The position numbers and the translations under genes are program-made. Under the pieces are notes generated by a model, which saw only the letters and a list, made by a program, of their open reading frames with translations, was not told where the DNA came from and ran no database searches. Below, one piece after another: positions 35,567-44,540 of a DNA stretch of 64,000 bases. Each line of letters opens with the position of its first letter. Position 1 is the stretch's first letter. Origin of the DNA: JANQEU01 sp965242805 (GTDB lineage Bacteria; Bacteroidota; Bacteroidia; Cytophagales; Cyclobacteriaceae); contig CBDETD010000002.1 in the NCBI GenBank assembly GCA_965242805.1, forward strand, positions 2,790,001 through 2,854,000, in the 5' to 3' direction.

Positions 35567-36460
35567 TCAAATGGTGGAAGACTTGCGATAAAAAATTAAT
35601 CTAAACGGATAGGTAATCAATCCCACTATTCTTGTGTTAATACTGGACTCATTCTTCCAGGCTTTAGAATCCTTGATCTTAATGTATCCAGTATTGAATC
35701 TTTTTCCACTTCCAGAAACGGTATGAGTGGCTTTTAATTCGATTTTATCCTCCTTAATCAAGAGTTCATTGCTTACATGTCCATAAAATTTGTTCACTTC
35801 TTTCAGGACTTTTTGTGGATTTGAGCAGAATCCCTCATAAGTAATCTGTAAATATGGTATATTCTTAAATGCCATTAGCCGAGTAAGGAGATTAAGAATA
35901 ATCCAATCAAAAACTCCTTTAAGACTATTGTAATTCTTGAATAAATTTGACTTCATCTTTCTTTCCTTCATTGACAGGTTCGTTGCCCTAGGATCTCTCA
36001 CAACATGTAGAATAGATACAGTATTCCTTAATGCAATATTCAACAGTAGTCCATAAAGCGGTGATTTTGAGGAATCAACAATGTAACTATCTCCCGACTT
36101 CTTGTATACCCACTTAAACAGTGTGCTTAAGCCTCTTAAATAATTTTTGTAATAGGTTCTAAAGAACATATTAGGAAAAAAGATTTTGTATAGATGTCTA
36201 TTTCTTAATTTTTGCCTTTGCTTGAAAATAGATTCAATTTCTTTTTTTGTGAAAATGTCAAGTATGTCTGACCAAAAGGAACAGTCTGCAAATTTATTTG
36301 AACACCCACATAATCTGTTTTCCTTGAACCCTCTCAACCAAATATCCCGCGATTCGCCAATCCCAAAAAATCCTTCTTGTTGACTTATTATATTGTGAAT
36401 GATAGTCGTACCACTTCTTTCATAGCCAGCAATATAAATTATCTTCATTCCAGTGCTCAT
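35567..36460 (-). CDS. Sulfotransferase-family protein (2)
   Basis: A 297-residue PAPS-dependent sulfotransferase-like protein. The 5'-phosphosulfate loop is IYIAGYERSGTTIIHNIISQ (about 8-27), the cysteine motif CGCSNKFADCSFW is at about 52-64, VDSSKSPLYGLLL follows at about 127-139, and the 3'-phosphate motif VRDPRATNLSMKERK is at about 153-167, with the Arg and Ser that contact PAPS. Its motifs are more complete than those of its neighbour, so I am surer of activity. The start overlaps the upstream GT2 gene by 4 bp. Both are lysine- and asparagine-rich, unlike the core genes, which may hint at transfer. Confidence 0.83.
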   Translation of the reverse strand: MSTGMKIIYIAGYERSGTTIIHNIISQQEGFFGIGESRDIWLRGFKENRLCGCSNKFADCSFWSDILDIFTKKEIESIFKQRQKLRNRHLYKIFFPNMFFRTYYKNYLRGLSTLFKWVYKKSGDSYIVDSSKSPLYGLLLNIALRNTVSILHVVRDPRATNLSMKERKMKSNLFKNYNSLKGVFDWIILNLLTRLMAFKNIPYLQITYEGFCSNPQKVLKEVNKFYGHVSNELLIKEDKIELKATHTVSGSGKRFNTGYIKIKDSKAWKNESSINTRIVGLITYPFRLIFYRKSSTI

Positions 36461-37335
36461 TCCGACTTTAATAAGTAATTTTTCAAATTTCCTAACACTT
36501 TCACGGTTATAGTAAAGGGAATTAAAAATTGAATCCCATATTTCAACAAAATTCTGTAGGTGTTATAAATGTAGATCCTTGAATAAGGATCAAAAAAGTT
36601 TTTAATGAAAGTGTAGAACTTTTCCCGGGAATGAATTGATCCCTTTCCTGTCTTTCCCAAGTACGTGAAAACTTTGGAATCCCAGGAGACATATGAGTTG
36701 ATTCCTCTCCTTGTAGCTCGAAAGATGAATTCAGAATCCGATCCATATTGGATAAATGATTCATCGAAGAAACCGAGCTTTGCTAACGTCTCAGTGGGAA
36801 TTAACATGCCCCTCCCTGGTAAACTACATGTTGGTTTAACTCCTGTTATCGATTCAGGATCAATAATTTTCCCTTTATCCAGGTAATATTTGACTTTATA
36901 CCTCCACCACGAAATTTGTCTGATTCCTGAGAAAATTATTCTGACAGGCTGCTCGATACTAAAGGAAATTGAGCCAACGATACTTCCTCTTTCAACGTTT
37001 CCATATGCTTTAATCAACTCCTGTAAATAGTCATTTCCAATCCTACAATCATCATTGATTATCAAAACTAAATCAAAATCCTTTTTGGTGACATATCTAA
37101 ATCCCTCGTTTATCGATCTTGTATACCACCACTCCCCACTTCCCAAAATCATATTCACCTCTTTAAACTCCTGATTCAACATATCAATTGTTCCATCTGT
37201 CGAACCGTCAACTACAACAAATGTGGTTAATTCAATACTTTTCTCTAAAATTTGAGCATTAAAATCATTCAAGATGTCCCTTAATTCATTCTTTCGGTTA
37301 TAGGTAGGTATTAAGAGAGCAATTTTCAAAATCAT
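36457..37335 (-). CDS. GT2-family glycosyltransferase
   Basis: A 292-residue GT-A enzyme beginning MILKIALLIPTYNRKNELRD. It shows VVDGSTDGTIDML (about 41-53), the DxD-like LVLIINDDCRIGNDYLQEL (about 88-106), PGRGMLIPTETLAKLGFFDE (about 172-191) and FIQYGSDSEFIFRATRRG (about 193-210), the pattern of polysaccharide-chain rhamnosyl- or galactosyltransferases. A hydrophobic tail near 265-280 may contact the membrane. A 103-bp gap separates it from the upstream Wzy-like gene, and its stop overlaps the next sulfotransferase start by 4 bp. Donor unknown. Confidence 0.85.
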   Translation of the reverse strand: MILKIALLIPTYNRKNELRDILNDFNAQILEKSIELTTFVVVDGSTDGTIDMLNQEFKEVNMILGSGEWWYTRSINEGFRYVTKKDFDLVLIINDDCRIGNDYLQELIKAYGNVERGSIVGSISFSIEQPVRIIFSGIRQISWWRYKVKYYLDKGKIIDPESITGVKPTCSLPGRGMLIPTETLAKLGFFDESFIQYGSDSEFIFRATRRGINSYVSWDSKVFTYLGKTGKGSIHSREKFYTFIKNFFDPYSRIYIYNTYRILLKYGIQFLIPFTITVKVLGNLKNYLLKSE

Positions 37336-37438
37336 GTGAGAGTACAGTTATTAAAAGAGCCGCAAATTTGATTAGTTTTCTTAGAAATATGAAAGAAGTT
37401 GACTGCTTAGATTTCGACCAATTTTTGATTCATTTACA

Positions 37439-38812
37439 CTAGGAGATGCTTTCTAGCTTCTGACTCTCTGCATCCAAACTAATAAGGATCATAGGACCAA
37501 TAGTCCAGATCAAAAATATGGGTGCCCCAATATATAAAGAATCCACCCAAACCTGATTATATAAGAAATTCAACGTGAGAGCAGTCCAAACGAAGCAGAA
37601 TTCTTTATACTTTTCAGATTTTTTCGATTTTTTAGAGATTCGTAATAACAGGTAGATGTATAAAGAAAAGTACAAAAAGAATGCAATCACACCAAGATCT
37701 CCATATATAGCCGTATACCCCGTTCTTGGCGACATAAGGACAGAATTACCTGAATTCTCGAAATTCATTTTATCATACTTAACAAGGTATCGAGAAGAGA
37801 TTTCTGTAGGATTATCAAGTGCAAACTTACTTGCCGACGTACCCGGTCCTGCACCTAAAACCGAAAAATTCACCTCTTTTGGAATCGCATGAATTAGATC
37901 ATCAATAAACCTTAGTTTATAATTCCTTTCAATAGAACCGCGAGCAATTCTTAAGAATATATCCTTATTATTGGACAGTGCCTTGATTTGACTTGAATCA
38001 GCATATGTTCTTTGCAAGAAGTAAAACGCACCGAACAACAATGCAATTGAGACCATTATTATTTTCAGATTGAGCTTAAGGCCGTAAATGAATGCATATG
38101 CTCCAATAATTGAAAAAATGATACCAATGATATTGACTTTGCTCTCCGACCAAGCTAGCTGAATAAGGCAAAAAACAAGTAAAGCTATATATTTTGTAAC
38201 ATCAAGAAGCGATCTTTTCTGTCCAACTATACGATTAACCGCAAAGGCAAACAGGATAACCAACGATAGTGCAAACATGTTGGTGTTTTCCATCAATCCA
38301 TAAGCCCAATCTTGATTTCCTTTTATCATAGCTCTGTGGTTTTTCAAAATTTCGACTTTGAAAAACCAAAGGATATTAATAAACGAACTAATGATTAAGA
38401 GCAATATCGACAACTTCAACCCTTTTTTTAAGATCCCATCCAAATCACAATAGGATGCAAGAACTGCTGTGAATAGAAGGAAAACTACAAATCGAAAATA
38501 TCCTATGATAAACCTGACGACGTTCGGAATTTGGATAATGTTTGCATTACCCACAATTGACAATGTCAGAATCATTACAAGTCCAAAACACCCAACAACC
38601 ATTAACCAGATTGATTTTTTTACCCGGCTATGACCCAGGAATAGAATGAACATTAGTAGGATGAGAAACGGATCTATTAGATAAGTTATTGGTCTAATGT
38701 AGGGTACGATCCAGACAGTATTCCTATCCAGGCTGACAAATGAAAATCTGATAAAAGACCATATTAGGTATATGTAAAATAAGAATGCATAAAGATTCCC
38801 TCTCGATACCAT
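37439..38812 (-). CDS. O-antigen polymerase/ligase-like membrane protein (Wzy-like, copy 2)
   Basis: About 457 residues from the ATG at 38812 (MVSRGNLYAFLFYIYLIWSF); a TTG three codons earlier is an alternative. Ten to twelve hydrophobic segments plus one large periplasmic loop (about 270-355, with FSVLGAGPGTSASKFAL) match Wzy/WaaL proteins. It is the only such gene near the sulfotransferases and is read divergently from a third sulfotransferase gene, sharing a palindromic promoter-like element. It is less similar to the copy at 24053 than one would expect for a recent duplication, judging by eye. Polymerase is preferred over ligase from context. Confidence 0.78.
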   Translation of the reverse strand: MVSRGNLYAFLFYIYLIWSFIRFSFVSLDRNTVWIVPYIRPITYLIDPFLILLMFILFLGHSRVKKSIWLMVVGCFGLVMILTLSIVGNANIIQIPNVVRFIIGYFRFVVFLLFTAVLASYCDLDGILKKGLKLSILLLIISSFINILWFFKVEILKNHRAMIKGNQDWAYGLMENTNMFALSLVILFAFAVNRIVGQKRSLLDVTKYIALLVFCLIQLAWSESKVNIIGIIFSIIGAYAFIYGLKLNLKIIMVSIALLFGAFYFLQRTYADSSQIKALSNNKDIFLRIARGSIERNYKLRFIDDLIHAIPKEVNFSVLGAGPGTSASKFALDNPTEISSRYLVKYDKMNFENSGNSVLMSPRTGYTAIYGDLGVIAFFLYFSLYIYLLLRISKKSKKSEKYKEFCFVWTALTLNFLYNQVWVDSLYIGAPIFLIWTIGPMILISLDAESQKLESIS

Positions 38813-38853
38813 AATGCTCAATCAGAGTTACCCTTTATTCAATTGTTTAGAGA

Positions 38854-38869
38854 TAGTTTTGCAAAACTA
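38854..38869. promoter_or_regulatory. 16-bp palindrome TAGTTTTGCAAAACTA, two opposed TAnnTTTG boxes
   Basis: A perfect 16-bp inverted repeat lies in the 67-bp gap between the Wzy-like gene (minus) and the third sulfotransferase gene (plus). Each half reads TAGTTTTG on its own strand, matching the Bacteroidota minus-7 consensus. It is 18 bp from the plus-strand ATG and 41 bp from the minus-strand ATG. It could be a bidirectional promoter core, a regulator-binding site, or both. Confidence 0.45.
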
Positions 38870-38879
38870 AGTATATAAA

Positions 38880-39800
38880 ATGGGTTTAAATATTGATTTT
38901 GTTATCATAGGTGGGCAAAAATGCTCAAGTACATACATTCAACACACTTTAAATTCTCATCCTGAGATCTATCTCCCGGAAGGAGAATTACCGTATTTTG
39001 AAAGCCCCTATTACGAGAGAAATGGAATTTTGGATTTGAAACAAAAACTAGTGGGAATTAACGGTCCAAAAATTGGTATAAAAAGACCCAATTATCTGTT
39101 AATTCCAGATGTTGCCAAACGTATTGGAAGAGATATACCAAAGACTAAACTAATCTGCATTTTAAGAAATCCTTTCGAGAGGATAATCTCTGCTTATTTT
39201 CATTATGTCAACTATGGCTTCCTCCCTCCAATGGAATTTAACAAGGGTATTTCATACATTCTTAACGGTAAGTTTCAGTATTCTAAATTTAGGAGAGCTC
39301 ACAAAGAATTGATCGAGTTTGGATTATATTTTAAAGGGATATCTAGCTATTTGAAATATTTCAAGGAGCAACAAATTCTTATATTATTTCACGATGATTT
39401 GAAGAGGGATGGAATTGGTTTGGTTAAAACTTGCTACGAATTTCTGTCAGTTGATCGCTCCTTTCTGCCTGGGGAAGAGGTACTCAAAAAAAGACCTCAA
39501 AAAGTAAATTACTCCATTCCAAGAGCTAAATGGTTAAGGCTAAGAAACAATTTCCGATTCAAATACATCGAGAATCGAATGTTGTTGGAAGAAAGGAAAG
39601 GAGTTTACTCCATGCTACCGGTGAAGTTTATTAACCTTATTGACAAAAAGATTCTCAGTTATATCTGGAATGAAAACAATAAACCCGTGATTAGCAAGGA
39701 CAACTTGACAAGATTACGTGAGATTTATATCCCGGATATTGACAATCTTGAAAAACTTACCGGCAGAAAACTGGATAACTGGACAAAGCCACCAGATTAA
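38880..39800 (+). CDS. Sulfotransferase domain protein (3), carbohydrate sulfotransferase-like
   Basis: A 306-residue PAPS-dependent sulfotransferase closer to the carbohydrate (NDST-like) group than its two neighbours. The start ATG at 38880 gives MGLNIDFVIIGGQKCSSTYI, where the 5'-phosphosulfate loop is GGQKCSSTYIQHTLNSHPEI (about 11-30), and LPEGELPYFE follows as in heparan-type enzymes. The 3'-phosphate motif is CILRNPFERIISAYFHYVNY (about 95-114). The middle carries FHDDLKRDGIGLVKTCYEFL. It is on the opposite strand from the polymerase-like gene and ends 2 bp from a convergent glycosyltransferase. It is the clearest candidate for sulfating the exported glycan. Confidence 0.87.
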   Translation: MGLNIDFVIIGGQKCSSTYIQHTLNSHPEIYLPEGELPYFESPYYERNGILDLKQKLVGINGPKIGIKRPNYLLIPDVAKRIGRDIPKTKLICILRNPFERIISAYFHYVNYGFLPPMEFNKGISYILNGKFQYSKFRRAHKELIEFGLYFKGISSYLKYFKEQQILILFHDDLKRDGIGLVKTCYEFLSVDRSFLPGEEVLKKRPQKVNYSIPRAKWLRLRNNFRFKYIENRMLLEERKGVYSMLPVKFINLIDKKILSYIWNENNKPVISKDNLTRLREIYIPDIDNLEKLTGRKLDNWTKPPD

Positions 39801-39802
39801 CT

Positions 39803-41038
39803 TTATGTATCTCGCACTATATTCTCATATAGTGATTCATATTTCTTTGCAATAATCTTACTGTCGTACTTTGTCCTCACCTTTTCAATTGCATTTGCGG
39901 ACAGCTTTGAATAATCAGTATTCTTCGATATCCATTCGATCCCTTTGGCCAATTCTTTAGGATCGAATGGTTCCGCTTTATACCCATTTACTTTATGATC
40001 GACTATATCCCTTGGACCTGTCGCATTAAAACAAACAACAGGTGTTCCAGATGCCATAGATTCCGCAATGGTTTTTCCAAACGCTTCCATTATACTCGGA
40101 GCAACAAAAACATCACTCATTGAGTAAGCAGCCCGTAGAAAATTAACATCATTTATGAAACCAAAATTATGGAACTCAAAATCTTTCTCACTTAATTCCC
40201 TTTGTTCCAGATTTCCGAATGTACATATCAAATACTTTGAACCATCCAGGTAGGTAAGAGCTTCCAAAAACTTGTCAAATCCTTTGTAGTAAGATTTCAC
40301 GCTATGAGCTCCAACAAGAACAATTTTTCTATTTGTACTAATGGATAAAACTTTCTTTGCTTTTTCCTTATCCTCTGGAAAGAAATCGCTCAAGTCGATG
40401 TTATTTTCAATTGTATGAACCGGAAAATTTCTGAAAAGCTCACTTTCTTTTGCTTGTTCACTTATCCAGTTACTTATTCCCACCAGGGTAATCTTAGGAT
40501 TTAGAAATTTCTTCTTTCTACTCCATATAAATTTAGAAAGGTCCTTGAGTTTATTGCCGTTGAGTAATGGACATTGACCACATCCAATTTTAAATCGATC
40601 ACATCCCAGTGCATAATGACATCCACCAGTCATTGGCCACATATCTCGCAAGGTCCAAACAATAGGTTTTTTTATTTTTTTAAGATCCGAAATGTTGACA
40701 AAGCCGGCATTAATCCAATGCAGGTGAATGACATCTGCTTCATGGTACTCACGTGTATTTGTAAAATCATATCCGAATAACCCAGTACTAAATGCCACCT
40801 CCTTATCCACTCCAAGAAATTTAGGTAATATCCGGTCAAGTTTTCTTCGCGACCAATTGACTATTTTCAAGAAGAATGCTCTATTTATGGTATTGACATC
40901 CTGATCACCGAGAGTACTCTTACTGGAAGTTAATATTCTCGATTCTAAGCCAATGTCACGTAAACCCAAGTGAAGCCAGTATGTACCTCTAGCGGCTCCT
41001 CCACTTAAATTACCCGCGGCTATATGCAATATTTTCAT
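39803..41038 (-). CDS. GT4-family glycosyltransferase (WcaC/WcaL-like)
   Basis: A 411-residue GT-B enzyme opening MKILHIAAGNLSGGAARGTY. The N-terminal half carries the cysteine-rich signature WPMTGGCHYALGCDRF plus GCGQCPLL (about 131-154), found in a subgroup of polysaccharide GT4 enzymes. The donor domain has ILVGAHSVKSYYKGFDKFLE-type sequence (about 238-257) and APSIMEAFGKTIAESMASG (about 310-328) with both acidic residues. The start lies 29 bp inside the 3' end of asnB; the start is well placed because the first beta-strand begins at once. It is convergent with the sulfotransferase gene. Donor unknown. Confidence 0.87.
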   Translation of the reverse strand: MKILHIAAGNLSGGAARGTYWLHLGLRDIGLESRILTSSKSTLGDQDVNTINRAFFLKIVNWSRRKLDRILPKFLGVDKEVAFSTGLFGYDFTNTREYHEADVIHLHWINAGFVNISDLKKIKKPIVWTLRDMWPMTGGCHYALGCDRFKIGCGQCPLLNGNKLKDLSKFIWSRKKKFLNPKITLVGISNWISEQAKESELFRNFPVHTIENNIDLSDFFPEDKEKAKKVLSISTNRKIVLVGAHSVKSYYKGFDKFLEALTYLDGSKYLICTFGNLEQRELSEKDFEFHNFGFINDVNFLRAAYSMSDVFVAPSIMEAFGKTIAESMASGTPVVCFNATGPRDIVDHKVNGYKAEPFDPKELAKGIEWISKNTDYSKLSANAIEKVRTKYDSKIIAKKYESLYENIVRDT

Positions 41039-42848
41039 TTGTCAAACCCCTGCCCTCAAGCCAGGCGAAAAAAATGAAGTAAATCCAGTCTTTGCGAATG
41101 AGTTTGGCGTTTTGTGCCCTATGCTTAAGTTCTTGTAGAGTTTTAGGTTGCAAGATCTCAAATTTTCCAGCAAAATCTAAGGTTTTCTGTACTCTCTGGT
41201 TTAGTATTCCATTCATCCAATAAACGAAAGGCATTTCAAATCCTGTTTTCCTCCTTTTATATGTTTCCTGCGGGATAATATCATTGACTGCATCAACGAA
41301 TACTGATTTTTTCAACCCATTTCTTATTTTAAATTCGTCTGGTAATGAAATTGCCAATTCAACCAGTTTATGGTCGAGCAATATTGGTCTCACTTCCATA
41401 GAATTGGCCATACTTAGTACATCATTGTCGCGAAGTAATGTGTTTAGCAAATAATTATCCAATTCGGCCTTACTAATCCGCTGAAGATTCGACAAATATT
41501 TCGGTTGAGGTTCAATGTCAAAATTCCCATTTGATGCAAGAAGAACTTCAGACGGACTCTTATGGATACTTCTCCGAATAGCTACACCTTCTTCGGAATT
41601 TAATCCTGCAAATCGCATTGACCGAGTAAACTTATTGGGTCTAATTTCATCCAGTCTTTCTCCCATCCAGGTGAAAATTGATCGTTTTCTCAAAACACCT
41701 TTCATGATGGTAACGAAATGTTGATAGCCCGCAAATATTTCATCACCACCAAGTCCCGAAAGGGCAACTTTCACTCTGGACCTTGCTTCCTTACTGACAA
41801 TGAATGTATTTATTCCATCAATACTAGGTTGATCAAGAGAATCTATAAACTGATCAAATATGTTGAGCACATACATATCATCAAGAACTACTTCATGATG
41901 TCTGGTCCCAAGATGTTTAGCCGTATTTTTGGCTACAGATAACTCATCATCAACCTCCGTTCGAACTTTAAAACCAACACTGAATGTGTTAATGGGAACA
42001 TTGACATAATTTTTCATAAGTCCAACCACCGCTGAGGAATCCACTCCGCCACTTAGAAAGGCCCCAACTTCCACATCAGCTACCAAATGATTTAAGGTAG
42101 CATCTTCCAGGGCTGATCTTGTGGCTTTGACCGCATCATTGTATGTCAGATTTTGTTTTCTATTTACTATTTCTTCCGATAAGTCATAATACTTTTTAAT
42201 CTCATAGGACAGATCCGTAATATTCACACTCATGAAATGTGAAGGCTTCAGTTGTTGTGCCCCTTTCAAAATGGTCTTGGGTTGAGAAACTGACCCAAAT
42301 CTAAAGTAATCCTGTATCGATAAATAATCAATTTCAATTGGAATAACTCCTGATTTGAAAAATGGATGTAACTCGGAAGAAAGAAACAATTTACTATCGT
42401 GAAATGAGTAAATAAGTGGTTTGATCCCAAATCTATCCCTAGCTAAAAAAAGGGTTTTGTTAATCTTGTCATAAATAATGAAGGCAAACATCCCACGCAA
42501 TTTTGGGAGAGCATCTTCTTTCCATTGAATGTAAGATCTTAGAATGACTTCTGTATCCGATTGTGTGTTGAAAGAATGCCCAAGAGCCATTAACTCCTTT
42601 CGAAGTTCCTTGTAGTTGTAGATTTCCCCATTGAATACAATTACAAAATTGTCATTGGCTATCATCGGTTGGTGAGCCCTGTTAGATAGATCGATAATAG
42701 CCAAACGTGTCTGTCCGAGTAAGACGTTGTTCACTGAATCTGTATAAGCTCCATGATCGTCTGGGCCCCGGTGTCCAAGACAAGATAAGAAAGTTGATTC
42801 AGCAGAACGATTTACTTCTTCTCCAATAATACCAAAAATACCACACAT
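41010..42848 (-). CDS. asnB: Glutamine-hydrolysing asparagine synthase family protein
   Basis: A 612-residue two-domain amidotransferase. Cys2 (MCGIFGIIGEE) is the glutaminase nucleophile, and the N-terminal Ntn domain runs to about 200 with HRGPDDHG, RLAIIDLS and NGEIYNYKEL. The synthetase domain from about 225 has the PPi loop VGAFLSGGVDSSAVVGLM (about 258-275) and LSGLGGDEIFAGYQHF (about 358-373). In polysaccharide loci such proteins often amidate a uronic acid or other carboxyl sugar rather than make asparagine. Here UDP-uronate and N-acetylhexosaminuronate dehydrogenases exist in the same locus, which fits that idea. Its 3' end overlaps the glycosyltransferase gene by 29 bp. Confidence 0.9.
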   Translation of the reverse strand: MCGIFGIIGEEVNRSAESTFLSCLGHRGPDDHGAYTDSVNNVLLGQTRLAIIDLSNRAHQPMIANDNFVIVFNGEIYNYKELRKELMALGHSFNTQSDTEVILRSYIQWKEDALPKLRGMFAFIIYDKINKTLFLARDRFGIKPLIYSFHDSKLFLSSELHPFFKSGVIPIEIDYLSIQDYFRFGSVSQPKTILKGAQQLKPSHFMSVNITDLSYEIKKYYDLSEEIVNRKQNLTYNDAVKATRSALEDATLNHLVADVEVGAFLSGGVDSSAVVGLMKNYVNVPINTFSVGFKVRTEVDDELSVAKNTAKHLGTRHHEVVLDDMYVLNIFDQFIDSLDQPSIDGINTFIVSKEARSRVKVALSGLGGDEIFAGYQHFVTIMKGVLRKRSIFTWMGERLDEIRPNKFTRSMRFAGLNSEEGVAIRRSIHKSPSEVLLASNGNFDIEPQPKYLSNLQRISKAELDNYLLNTLLRDNDVLSMANSMEVRPILLDHKLVELAISLPDEFKIRNGLKKSVFVDAVNDIIPQETYKRRKTGFEMPFVYWMNGILNQRVQKTLDFAGKFEILQPKTLQELKHRAQNAKLIRKDWIYFIFFAWLEGRGLTNENIAYSRG

Positions 42849-42853
42849 ATCAA

Positions 42854-43789
42854 CTAACGGTCTTTAGCTATTTCATTTTCTGTAAATCTACGCTCTTCAT
42901 CTAAAAACTTCTGAAATAAAACGTCTTGCTTTTCATGAAACAACACAATATCCGCATACTCATTTTTGCAAATAAGATAATAACTGGATAGATCTTTGAG
43001 TAATATTTCGTCATCCGTGGTAAAGGAAAACATCATCTCCCCTGTGTTCTTGTAGATAATCCCATTCTTATACCCTACATGGGCTAATTCCTTGAAGATG
43101 CCAATATAGTTTTCGGTTATTGACTTCAACATTCTGGGATCATATTCAAAATAAAGAACCGGTTTAGTGTTTTTGAAAAAGTCCAATTCAGTTCTCATTA
43201 TATTAACATCGAATCCATCAGTATCTATTTTTACGAGAGTAGGGTTTTCTGGAAAAGACGTTTCACTTATGATATGAGACAAAGTATGGAATCCAGTGAT
43301 CCCTTCAGACCGATTAACCGATTCGAGCCTGGCAGTTCCCCCTTCAGAAACAACATTAAATTCTTTCTCTCCTGGATCACCTACAAATCCACAGAAAGGT
43401 ATAATACCATTTAGAGATTTAGAATTTTTCTGCAACAATTCGAAATAAGTATTCTCACCTTCAATGCATAAAATCTGAGTCTCAACTTCATTTAAGATTA
43501 TCACAGCTGTGTCTCCAACGTTGGCTCCAATATCTACAACTGCAAATTGTTTTACGTTCTTTTGGAGAAATGAAGATAATCTAGTTATGTTCCTTGAAAA
43601 GTAAGGAATATGGTAATAGAAAATTGGAAAATCGTGGGAAAACCTTACGTATATCTTGCTTTTCCCAATATTAATCAAAACTGTATCATCTAAAAACTTA
43701 AGAATGGTTGATCTTAATTTTTGGAATACTTTGCGTTTGAATGATTTTGGTTTTGATTGTAAAATATATCTATAAATGAGGCTAGTCAT
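42854..43789 (-). CDS. FkbM-family methyltransferase (1)
   Basis: A 311-residue SAM-dependent methyltransferase of the FkbM type. SAM motif I is FAVVDIGANVGDTAVIIL (about 81-98), the acidic loop is ILCIEGENTYFELLQKN (about 104-120), and LVKIDTDGFDVNIMRTELDF (about 185-204) is the FkbM-specific D-x-D-G-x-D/E motif. FkbM proteins in glycan loci often methylate sugar hydroxyls. It lies 5 bp downstream of another FkbM-like gene region (31-bp gap to 43821) and directly upstream of asnB. The N-terminal 50 residues are basic and may be an accessory segment. The target sugar is unknown. Confidence 0.83.
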   Translation of the reverse strand: MTSLIYRYILQSKPKSFKRKVFQKLRSTILKFLDDTVLINIGKSKIYVRFSHDFPIFYYHIPYFSRNITRLSSFLQKNVKQFAVVDIGANVGDTAVIILNEVETQILCIEGENTYFELLQKNSKSLNGIIPFCGFVGDPGEKEFNVVSEGGTARLESVNRSEGITGFHTLSHIISETSFPENPTLVKIDTDGFDVNIMRTELDFFKNTKPVLYFEYDPRMLKSITENYIGIFKELAHVGYKNGIIYKNTGEMMFSFTTDDEILLKDLSSYYLICKNEYADIVLFHEKQDVLFQKFLDEERRFTENEIAKDR

Positions 43790-43820
43790 ACGATTATTAA
43801 AGGATTTAAAAAATGAAAAG

Positions 43821-44540
43821 TCAAATCTCTTTCATAAACAGAAAAACATCTTTCTTTAATAACTTAAAATCTATACTGAATCCTTGATGATATAGGTGCG
43901 AAAATATTTTAGTAGTTTCTCTATTACCTATTAACTGAGGATGTAATTCAATTAGAATCTTTTGGATCCTGGAGTAATCAATAACAGGAATTAGCTCCTT
44001 TTCACCACCTTCAATATCAATTATTAAGAAATTAGCATCAAATTCCTCAATAGCTTTATTTACATCCGCTTTTGGGACAGAAATTAGTTGAGAAGTACTA
44101 CTTCTCTTCATGAAGGATGAAGACCAAAATTGATTTTCAATGTAGAAATCAGTATTTCCTTCTCCATCAGAAAGAATAGTGTTGCGTATTGTTGGATTCA
44201 AATGATTAAGGCGGCAATTATCTCCGATTTTTTCGATCAATTTCGGATTGGCTTCGTAAGCTATTACTTTGTCTTCCCCAAGAAATTTGGCACATGCAAT
44301 TGTAATGTATCCTAATCCAGCTCCGATTTCAAGCACTTTATCTTTCCCTGACAATGTTTCTTGTAAAATTGAAAATTCACTATTTTCATAGGCATTTCTG
44401 TAGATAAAGTCTTTTATATTTCCAGTTATGTGTGATCCATTGTGGATTTTTATACCATTATTTATAATAATTCGAGGATTGAATATATATCTGTACCCTA
44501 ACTTTATCCTTTTAAAAATGGATCTTTGAATTCTTCTCAT
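43821..44540 (-). CDS. FkbM-family methyltransferase (2)
   Basis: About 239 residues from the ATG at 44540 (MRRIQRSIFKRIKLGYRYIF), which follows an AAGGAAGAAC ribosome-binding stretch inside the 3' end of the propeller-like gene. A TTG seven codons earlier is an alternative. SAM motif I is KDKVLEIGAGLGYITIACAK (about 66-85), the acidic loop is KVIAYEANPKLIEKI, and the FkbM motif is NFLIIDIEGGEKELIPVIDY (about 173-192). It lacks obvious membrane segments. Two different FkbM-type genes in a row suggest two methyl groups on the repeat unit, which is inference. Confidence 0.82.
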   Translation of the reverse strand: MRRIQRSIFKRIKLGYRYIFNPRIIINNGIKIHNGSHITGNIKDFIYRNAYENSEFSILQETLSGKDKVLEIGAGLGYITIACAKFLGEDKVIAYEANPKLIEKIGDNCRLNHLNPTIRNTILSDGEGNTDFYIENQFWSSSFMKRSSTSQLISVPKADVNKAIEEFDANFLIIDIEGGEKELIPVIDYSRIQKILIELHPQLIGNRETTKIFSHLYHQGFSIDFKLLKKDVFLFMKEI

